This document shows positions 56,641 to 64,000 of a stretch of DNA of 64,000 nt, one piece after another. The position numbers and the translations under genes were made by a program. The stretch is from Flavobacterium sp. LC2016-13 (GTDB lineage Bacteria > Bacteroidota > Bacteroidia > Flavobacteriales > Flavobacteriaceae), in NCBI RefSeq assembly GCF_009707955.1, contig NZ_WMDQ01000001.1, positions 434,001 to 498,000 on the forward strand, given 5' to 3'. How positions within the stretch are numbered: position 1 is the stretch's first letter; every line of letters starts with the position of its first letter. The notes beneath the pieces are model-generated. The model saw only the letters and a list, made by a program, of their open reading frames with translations. It was not told the DNA's origin and did not search any database.

Positions 56641-56843
56641 AACTAAAAATCAACCAACAAATCAAACAATTCAATGCTGAATCGCTAAGCGTTCAATCAT
56701 TGCTTGATCTCGAAATTCCCCACAAACAAAACGGAATTGCCGTTGCCATTAATAACACCGTTGTTCCAAAAACTAATTGGAACGAATTCCTCGTACAAGA
56801 AACCGACGAAATTCTCATTATTTCAGCCACGCAGGGAGGATAG
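56637..56843 (+). CDS. thiS: Sulfur carrier protein ThiS
   Basis: A 68-residue ubiquitin-fold protein ending in ATQGG. The C-terminal Gly-Gly is adenylated by ThiF and converted to the thiocarboxylate that gives sulfur to thiazole synthesis. It is the first gene after the riboswitch. Confidence 0.95.
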   Translation: MELKINQQIKQFNAESLSVQSLLDLEIPHKQNGIAVAINNTVVPKTNWNEFLVQETDEILIISATQGG

Positions 56844-56883
56844 AATTTAAATTCCAAAAAGACAAATTCCAATTTCATATAGA

Positions 56884-56912
56884 ACGTAGATGCACTGCTG
56901 TGTGTCTCTACT
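56884..56912. repeat. Dispersed GCACTGCTGTG dyad element
   Basis: ACGTAGATGCACTGCTGTGT continues with GTCTCTACT and lies between thiS and thiC. It resembles the middle of the inverted repeat at 41797-41817 (GCACTGCTGTGCG then CTCTAC). GCAC/GTGT and GTAGA/TCTAC can pair around TGCT. It is likely a degenerate REP-like unit. Confidence 0.55.
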
Positions 56913-56962
56913 AAAAACCAGACGTAAACACAATCTACATCAACTTGAAACTTTAAACCTGA

Positions 56963-58798
<1,836 letters not shown>

Positions 58799-58836
58799 AA
58801 TTTTAGAAAATAGATTCAAGAAGAAAGAGAAAAGAT

Positions 58837-59451
58837 ATGATTGTAATTTCTAATGCTTTTGTTGTTGTAGATGAAATAAACACTCTTCATTCTTTATTTG
58901 ATGAAGGATTGTCTTTGTTTCATATTCGAAAACCTGATTTTTCTGAGTTAGAAATGGCGAATTTCATTCATCAAATAAAATTAGAATTTAGACATCGAAT
59001 TGTTTTACACAATCATCATGTGCTGGCAGAAGATTTTGGGATTAATAGAATTCATTTTTCTGAAAAAGAAAAAAAAGAGTCTTTTGGATTTCCTGCAGGG
59101 TTTTCAAAACCTTGTAGGTATAAATTTTCCACATCAACACATTCTATAGAAAGTTTTAATTCGTTAGAAAATGATTTTGATTACGCGTTTTTAAGTCCGG
59201 TTTTTAAAAGTATTTCAAAGGAAAATTATGCTCCAAAAACAGATCTTTTTGAAGCATTAAAGTCTAGAACAAATTACAAAACAAAAGTGATTGCTTTAGG
59301 CGGAATTGATGCTAAAAACATTCAAAAAACAATGAAAAATGGATTTGATGATGTCGCACTTTTAGGAACAATTTGGAATAATGAAAACCCGATAAAACAA
59401 TTTAAATTATGTCAGAAAATCGTCCATTCGTACTCACAATCGCAGGCTTAG
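58837..59451 (+). CDS. Thiamine phosphate synthase-like protein (TenI-like)
   Basis: A 204-residue TIM-barrel protein of the ThiE/TenI superfamily. The opening barrel strand has GLSLFHIRKPDFS, but the ThiE diphosphate-binding G-VHLG motif is replaced by NRIHFSEKE. Strand 6 is VIALGGIDAKNI. True ThiE is encoded separately at 60154, so this copy is more likely a thiazole tautomerase (TenI-like) or an inactive paralog. It overlaps thiD by 43 bp. Confidence 0.78.
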   Translation: MIVISNAFVVVDEINTLHSLFDEGLSLFHIRKPDFSELEMANFIHQIKLEFRHRIVLHNHHVLAEDFGINRIHFSEKEKKESFGFPAGFSKPCRYKFSTSTHSIESFNSLENDFDYAFLSPVFKSISKENYAPKTDLFEALKSRTNYKTKVIALGGIDAKNIQKTMKNGFDDVALLGTIWNNENPIKQFKLCQKIVHSYSQSQA

Positions 59452-60161
59452 ATCCGTCTGGAGGCGCTGGTATTTTGGCTGATATCAAAACATTTGAACA
59501 GCATAAAGTAACTGGTTTTGCTATTTCAACAGCCAATACAATTCAGACAGAAAATGCATTTCATGAAATTCAATGGACTGATTTAAATTTTGTTATTCGT
59601 TCTATAGAAACGCTGTTTAACAGTTATAAAATCAGTACGGTAAAAATTGGAATTGTTTCTTCTTTGAATGACTTAAACCAAATTATTTCGACTATAAAAA
59701 CGCTATCTCCTGCAACTAAAATTGTTTGGGATCCTGTTTTAAAATCGACAACAAAATTTGAATTTACTACAATCGACGATTATTCTTATTTGTATAAGAT
59801 CTTGTCAAAAATTGACTTGATTACTCCTAATTATCATGAAATCGAAATTTTATTTCCCGGGTTTATTTCAAAAATGCTTTATAAAGAAATGAAGATTCCA
59901 GTCATTATTTTATTAAAAGGCGGACATAACAAAACTGAAATTGGAACTGATCGCTTATTTCTTAAAAATGAGATTTATGATTTTTTTCCAACAGAAAAAA
60001 ATTGTTCTGAAAAACATGGTTCAGGCTGTGTGCTTTCATCAGCAATTGCTTCTAATCTGGCATTTAATCAAACTATAAAAGAAGCCTGCAAAAACGCCAA
60101 AATTTATATCGAAAAATACCTGAGTTCAACATCAACTTTAATCGGATATCATTATGTATAA
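59409..60161 (+). CDS. thiD: HMP/HMP-P kinase ThiD
   Basis: The 250-residue ribokinase-fold enzyme phosphorylates HMP and HMP phosphate to HMP pyrophosphate. LTIAGLDPSGGAGILADIKTF (20 of these residues form the signature) binds the substrate, and KHGSGCVLSSAIAS near the end is the anion hole with the catalytic residue region. The start lies inside the preceding gene, and the end overlaps thiE by 8 bp, a compact operon. Confidence 0.95.
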   Translation: MSENRPFVLTIAGLDPSGGAGILADIKTFEQHKVTGFAISTANTIQTENAFHEIQWTDLNFVIRSIETLFNSYKISTVKIGIVSSLNDLNQIISTIKTLSPATKIVWDPVLKSTTKFEFTTIDDYSYLYKILSKIDLITPNYHEIEILFPGFISKMLYKEMKIPVIILLKGGHNKTEIGTDRLFLKNEIYDFFPTEKNCSEKHGSGCVLSSAIASNLAFNQTIKEACKNAKIYIEKYLSSTSTLIGYHYV

Positions 60162-60792
60162 TAAACTGCAATACATTTCACAGGGAAAAACTATCGAAGA
60201 ACAATTGTACAATATTCACAAAGCACTAGACGCCGGATGCGGTTGGATACAAATGCGATTTAAAGATCAAACCATTAAGGATACTTTTGTTCTAGCCGAA
60301 GCTGTAAAGCTTTTATGCGAAGAATATCTCGCCAATTTTATCGTAAACGACAATTTTTTTCTCGCACAGCAAATCGTTGCTGACGGAGTTCATTTAGGTT
60401 TATCAGATATGAAAATTGATGAAGCGCGAGCCATTTTAGGAAATACTAAAATCATAGGCGGAACAGCAAATACCTTTGAAGATATTGAAAATCATGTAAA
60501 AAATGGCTGCGATTATATTGGTTTGGGGCCTTTCAGATTTACTACAACAAAAGAAAAATTAAGTCCGATTTTAGGTTTATCAGGCTATTTTGAAATTCTT
60601 CAAAAAATGAAAAAAAACAAAATAGAAATTCCGGTTTATGCTATTGGGGGAATCACATTGAAAGATGTAAGTCCGTTAATGGAAACCGGAATTCACGGGA
60701 TTGCTGTTTCAGGAATGCTTACAGATGATGATCAAAAAAAGAAATTAATTAAACAACTAAAAGAAAAGTTATATGCAAACGTCATTGTTTAA
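60154..60792 (+). CDS. thiE: Thiamine phosphate synthase ThiE
   Basis: ThiE couples HMP pyrophosphate and thiazole phosphate to thiamine phosphate. The 212-residue barrel has WIQMRFKD for pyrimidine binding, GVHLGLSDM, then [27 protein letters not shown] and [11 protein letters not shown], all in order. The start overlaps thiD and the end overlaps thiG by 20 bp. Confidence 0.95.
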   Translation: MYNKLQYISQGKTIEEQLYNIHKALDAGCGWIQMRFKDQTIKDTFVLAEAVKLLCEEYLANFIVNDNFFLAQQIVADGVHLGLSDMKIDEARAILGNTKIIGGTANTFEDIENHVKNGCDYIGLGPFRFTTTKEKLSPILGLSGYFEILQKMKKNKIEIPVYAIGGITLKDVSPLMETGIHGIAVSGMLTDDDQKKKLIKQLKEKLYANVIV

Positions 60793-61549
60793 TATTGGAG
60801 ATAAAGCCTTCAAATCTCGTTTGTTTTTAGGAACAGGAAAATTTGGCTCAAACCAGGAAATGGAAAGTGCCATTTTAGCTTCAGAAAGTGAATTGGTTAC
60901 GGTTGCCCTAAAACGTATCGATCTAGAAACTGAAACTGATGCTATATTATCACACTTAAAGCATCCAAAAATAAATTTATTACCTAATACTTCAGGAGCG
61001 CGTAACGCAAAAGAAGCTGTTTTTGCCGCTCAATTGGCGAGAGAAGCTTTAGAAACCAATTGGATAAAACTGGAAATTCATCCCGATCCAAAATACTTAA
61101 TGCCAGATCCGATTGAAACTTTAAAAGCGACGGAAGAATTGGCTAAACTTGGTTTTTTTGTCTTGCCTTACATTCATGCCGATCCTGTTTTATGCAAACA
61201 TTTAGAAAGTGCAGGAACTACTGCCGTAATGCCGTTAGGTTCGCCAATTGGAAGTAATAAAGGTTTAAAAACAATTGATTTTTTAGAGATTATCATCGAA
61301 CAAAGTAATGTTCCTGTAATTGTCGACGCCGGAATTGGTGCTCCATCAGATGCCGCAAAAGCAATGGAAATGGGTGCCGATGCCGTTTTGGTAAATACTG
61401 CAATTGCCGTTGCCGGAAATCCAAGATTAATGGCCGAAGCTTTTAGAGAAGCTGTCATTGCAGGCCGAAAAGCTTTTGAAGCTAAAATTGGTAATCAACA
61501 AAATTATGCTGTAGCTTCTAGTCCTTTGACTTCATTTTTATACGACTAA
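60773..61549 (+). CDS. thiG: Thiazole synthase ThiG
   Basis: ThiG (258 residues) forms the thiazole ring from DXP, ThiS thiocarboxylate and the dehydroglycine made by Thi[12 protein letters not shown] opens the barrel, [10 protein letters not shown] follows, [17 protein letters not shown] and [14 protein letters not shown] surround the active site, and [20 protein letters not shown] and [11 protein letters not shown] bind phosphate. It lies before the inserted GxxExxY gene and is separated by it from thiH. Confidence 0.97.
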   Translation: MQTSLFNIGDKAFKSRLFLGTGKFGSNQEMESAILASESELVTVALKRIDLETETDAILSHLKHPKINLLPNTSGARNAKEAVFAAQLAREALETNWIKLEIHPDPKYLMPDPIETLKATEELAKLGFFVLPYIHADPVLCKHLESAGTTAVMPLGSPIGSNKGLKTIDFLEIIIEQSNVPVIVDAGIGAPSDAAKAMEMGADAVLVNTAIAVAGNPRLMAEAFREAVIAGRKAFEAKIGNQQNYAVASSPLTSFLYD

Positions 61550-61554
61550 TTTAA

Positions 61555-61655
61555 TTCTCTCGCAGATTTTGGAGATTAAGCAGATTTATTCAATTAAAAT
61601 ATATTATGAGTATAGAAAAAGATAATCTGTTCAATCTCCAAAATCTGCGAGAGAA
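61555..61655. repeat. 23-bp inverted repeat after thiG
   Basis: Left arm TTCTCTCGCAGATTTTGGAG plus ATT (61555-61577) is perfectly complementary to the right arm (61633-61655), with weaker pairing for about 10 more bp inwards. The 55-bp centre has no gene. A related half-copy lies at 62091. Similarity to a MITE or a hairpin is possible; there is no T run. Confidence 0.8.
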
Positions 61656-61705
61656 AAAGTAAGAATTTTCATTAAATTTGATTCAAAAAAAATCAAATCA
61701 GTATT

Positions 61706-62083
61706 ATGTCAGAAAATGAAATTTCATATAAAGTCAGAGGAGCAATTTTTAAAGTTTATAATACTCTTGGGCCAGGATTATTAGAGTCGGTGTACGAAAG
61801 TGCTCTTTATTATCAGTTAAAAAAAGATGGATTAACAGTCATTAAGCAAATTGATTTGCCAGTTAGATACGATGATATTTATTTAGACATAACTTTCAGA
61901 CTGGATATTTTAGTCGAAGACAAAGTAATTATAGAATTAAAATCAGTTGAAGAGATAAAATCTATTCACTTTAAACAATTAAATACTTATTTAAAATTGA
62001 CTAATAAAAAACTCGGATTATTAGTCAATTTCAACTGTTCTAATATACTTGAAAATGTCCATCGTGTAGTTAATAAAATTTAA
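61706..62083 (+). CDS. GxxExxY family protein
   Basis: A 125-residue protein with LGPGLLESVYESAL (21-34), the G24-x2-E27-x2-Y30 signature. A PD-(D/E)xK-like nuclease core is visible: RLDILVED (D67) then VIIELKSVEEI (E77, K79). The biochemical role of the family is not established. It interrupts the thiamine operon between thiG and thiH, between repeat copies at 61555-61655 and 62091-62112, and has no link to thiamine. Confidence 0.88.
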   Translation: MSENEISYKVRGAIFKVYNTLGPGLLESVYESALYYQLKKDGLTVIKQIDLPVRYDDIYLDITFRLDILVEDKVIIELKSVEEIKSIHFKQLNTYLKLTNKKLGLLVNFNCSNILENVHRVVNKI

Positions 62084-62090
62084 TCTGTAC

Positions 62091-62112
62091 GATCTGCAAA
62101 ATCTGCGGGAAA
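62091..62112. repeat. Partial copy of the 61555 repeat
   Basis: GATCTGCAAAATCTGCGGGA resembles the right arm AATCTCCAAAATCTGCGAGA of the element upstream of the GxxExxY gene, in the same orientation (17 of 20 positions). Confidence 0.6.
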
Positions 62113-62123
62113 CAAAATAAAAA

Positions 62124-63236
62124 ATGAAAACATTTAAATCAATTTTTGAGCAATATGATTGGAATACTATTCAATCCAGAATATACCAAACCACATCAAA
62201 AGATGTCGAACGAACTTTGGCAAAAACCAGACTCAATCTCGATGATTTTTTGATTTTAATTTCTCCCGCTGCTCAAAATTATCTGGAAGAAATGGCACAG
62301 AAATGCCATGAAGTCACCAAAAAACGCTTCGGAAAAACCATCCAAATGTATGCGCCGCTTTACTTAAGCAATGAATGCCAAAATATCTGTACGTATTGCG
62401 GATTTAGTTTAGACAATAAAATCAAACGAAAAACCCTTTCAGATTCAGAAATTAAAATTGAGGTTGAAGCTTTAAAACAAACAGGTTTTGATCATGTTTT
62501 GTTGGTTACAGGCGAAGCGAATTATACAGTAAATATTAACTATTTCCTGAATGCTATTGCTCTAATACGAGAACAATTTTCTATTATTTCTGTTGAAGTC
62601 CAGCCACTTTCTACAGAAGATTATGAGCGTTTGCATGAAGCCGGAGTTTATTCTGTATTGGTTTATCAGGAAACTTATCATCAGGAAGTTTACAAAAAAT
62701 ATCATACGAAAGGCAAAAAGTCAAACTTTGATTATCGATTGGAAACTCCGGATAGAATTGGAACTGCAGGAATCCATAAAATAGGTTTAGGCGTTTTATT
62801 AGGCCTGGAAAATTGGCGAACCGATAGTTTTTTTAATGCTTTACATCTGGATTATCTTCAGAAGAAATACTGGCAGACTAAATATTCGGTTTCATTTCCG
62901 AGATTGCGCCCTGCGGAAGGTATTATTGAACCCAATTTTATTATGGATGATAAAGATTTGACACAACTTATTTGCGCTTATCGTTTGTGGAATGAAGATC
63001 TGGAAATCTCTATTTCAACACGCGAAAACGAAAAATTCAGAAATAATATAATTCCAATTGGAGTTACAAGTATGAGTGCAGGATCTAAAACAAATCCGGG
63101 TGGTTATGTTGTTGATCCACAATCACTGGAACAATTTGAAATCAGCGACGAACGTTCAGCAGATGAAATTTCAAAAATCATAAAAAATGCCGGCTACGAA
63201 CCCGTTTGGAAGGACTGGAGTAAAAGTTTTATTTAA
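62124..63236 (+). CDS. thiH: 2-iminoacetate synthase ThiH
   Basis: ThiH is the radical-SAM tyrosine lyase that produces dehydroglycine for ThiG. The protein has 370 residues. The cluster motif is CQNICTYCG (C85-x3-C89-x2-C92), and GEANYTVNINYF and SVEVQPLSTEDYERL follow. The C-terminal part contains SMSAGSKTNPGGY. It resumes the thiamine operon after the GxxExxY gene. Confidence 0.97.
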   Translation: MKTFKSIFEQYDWNTIQSRIYQTTSKDVERTLAKTRLNLDDFLILISPAAQNYLEEMAQKCHEVTKKRFGKTIQMYAPLYLSNECQNICTYCGFSLDNKIKRKTLSDSEIKIEVEALKQTGFDHVLLVTGEANYTVNINYFLNAIALIREQFSIISVEVQPLSTEDYERLHEAGVYSVLVYQETYHQEVYKKYHTKGKKSNFDYRLETPDRIGTAGIHKIGLGVLLGLENWRTDSFFNALHLDYLQKKYWQTKYSVSFPRLRPAEGIIEPNFIMDDKDLTQLICAYRLWNEDLEISISTRENEKFRNNIIPIGVTSMSAGSKTNPGGYVVDPQSLEQFEISDERSADEISKIIKNAGYEPVWKDWSKSFI

Positions 63237-63279
63237 AAATTCCATCTTCAATCTAAAATCAATAATCTAAAATTGCAAA

Positions 63280-63990
63280 ATGAGCATTATACAAGAATTT
63301 TTACGCTATAATCGACAAACTATCTTACCTGAAATTGGCGATGAAGGTCAGGAAAAACTCAAAAAAGCAAAGGTTTTAGTAATTGGAGCCGGAGGTTTGG
63401 GCTGTCCGATTTTACAATATATTGCAACGGCTGGAGTAGGTTTTATTGGAATTATGGATTTTGATACTATTGAAATTCACAATCTTCACAGACAGATTTT
63501 ATATACTGAAAATGAAATTGGTCAGAAAAAATCTCTAGTTGCCAAAGAAGTGGTTTCGAAATTAAATCCGCTGATTGAAGTTGAAGCGATTCCTGAAAAA
63601 TTGACTTTAGAAAATGCATCACAAATTATTCAACAATATGACATAGTTGTTGATGGTTCTGATAATTTTACAACACGTTATTTGGTAAACGATACTTGTG
63701 TTCAATTTCAGAAACCTTTAGTTTACGGAAGTATTTTGAAATTTGAAGGTCAAGTCGCGGTTTTTAATCACAACGGAAGCAAAAATCTGCGTGATTTATT
63801 CCCAGAAATGCCGGATCCAAAAGATGTTCCCAATTGTAATTTAAATGGCGTTTTAGGAACTTTACCTGGGATTATTGGAACAATGATGGCGCATGAAACT
63901 TTGAAATTAATTTTAAAATTACCTACTTTAAAAAATGAATTAGTGTTGTTTAATACGCTAAATTGGAATTTTACAAAATTGAATTTCTAG
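63280..63990 (+). CDS. thiF: ThiS adenylyltransferase ThiF (MoeB/HesA family)
   Basis: The 236-residue E1-like enzyme activates the ThiS C-terminus with ATP. VIGAGGLGCPILQYIATAG (34-52) binds nucleotide. HNLHRQILY, DGSDNFTTRYLVND (125-138) and PNCNLNGVLGTLPG with Cys186 complete the core. The protein contains only three cysteines and no CxxC pair, so the zinc site of E. coli ThiF and MoeB is absent. The stop codon (63988-63990) is inside the window. By operon position ThiF is preferred to MoeB. Confidence 0.9.
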   Translation: MSIIQEFLRYNRQTILPEIGDEGQEKLKKAKVLVIGAGGLGCPILQYIATAGVGFIGIMDFDTIEIHNLHRQILYTENEIGQKKSLVAKEVVSKLNPLIEVEAIPEKLTLENASQIIQQYDIVVDGSDNFTTRYLVNDTCVQFQKPLVYGSILKFEGQVAVFNHNGSKNLRDLFPEMPDPKDVPNCNLNGVLGTLPGIIGTMMAHETLKLILKLPTLKNELVLFNTLNWNFTKLNF

Positions 63991-64000
63991 AAAATAATTT

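Overview
The window looks like chromosome of a Flavobacterium-type bacterium (Bacteroidota). It is AT-rich, genes lack Shine-Dalgarno-like leaders, and many starts are preceded by the flavobacterial -7 box TAnnTTTG, often with TTG 16-21 nt further up. It also carries an alternative complex III (Act) operon fused to an aa3-type oxidase operon, and a giant repeat-rich secreted protein. I saw no prophage, CRISPR array or transposase.

Layout. 1-10131 (-): one very large secreted adhesin-like gene, cut by the left window edge, with 22 tandem repeats of about 100 residues. 10837-14141 (-): ruvB, a cytochrome P450 and queG. 14253-25780 (-): actABCDEF followed by cytochrome oxidase subunits II and I, a complete quinol-to-oxygen electron path. 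26000-32283: a SPOR-domain protein (+), the rimP-nusA-infB operon (-) with a terminator-like hairpin in its leader, and a universal stress protein (+). 32358-32606 (-): two tandem tRNA-Gln genes. 32853-38496: a GT117/DUF2723 membrane protein, a polysaccharide deacetylase, a cysteine-less thioredoxin-fold protein and a membrane metallophosphoesterase. 38694-41622 (-): a two-component system bracketed by three paralogous tiny basic secreted proteins, two of whose promoters share the same paired site. 41934-47575: polA, two secreted unknowns and a LacI-type regulator. 48090-52767 (+): two exported ferritin-like proteins, rplM-rpsI, then rpsB and tsf behind a structured leader. 52838-56385: an exported M3 peptidase (-), then yhhQ-tag (+). 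56480-63990 (+): a TPP-riboswitch-controlled thiamine operon thiS-thiC-tenI-like-thiD-thiE-thiG-[GxxExxY gene]-thiH-thiF.

How the genes work together. ActA-F oxidises menaquinol and passes electrons to the adjacent oxidase. The thi genes supply both halves of thiamine: ThiC and ThiD make the pyrimidine, ThiF/S/G/H the thiazole, and ThiE joins them. QueG and YhhQ both serve queuosine, from separate loci.

Most novel candidate: the two-component system with its three Asr-like basic proteins (38694-41697). Its two promoters carry identical CTTCA-N6-CTTCA direct repeats at the same distance from the -7 box. Other points worth a second look are the leaders of rimP-nusA-infB and rpsB, the start-codon-masking helix below the TPP riboswitch, a GxxExxY gene inserted in the thi operon between repeat copies, a MITE-like inverted repeat, and the conserved-looking element upstream of the adhesin.
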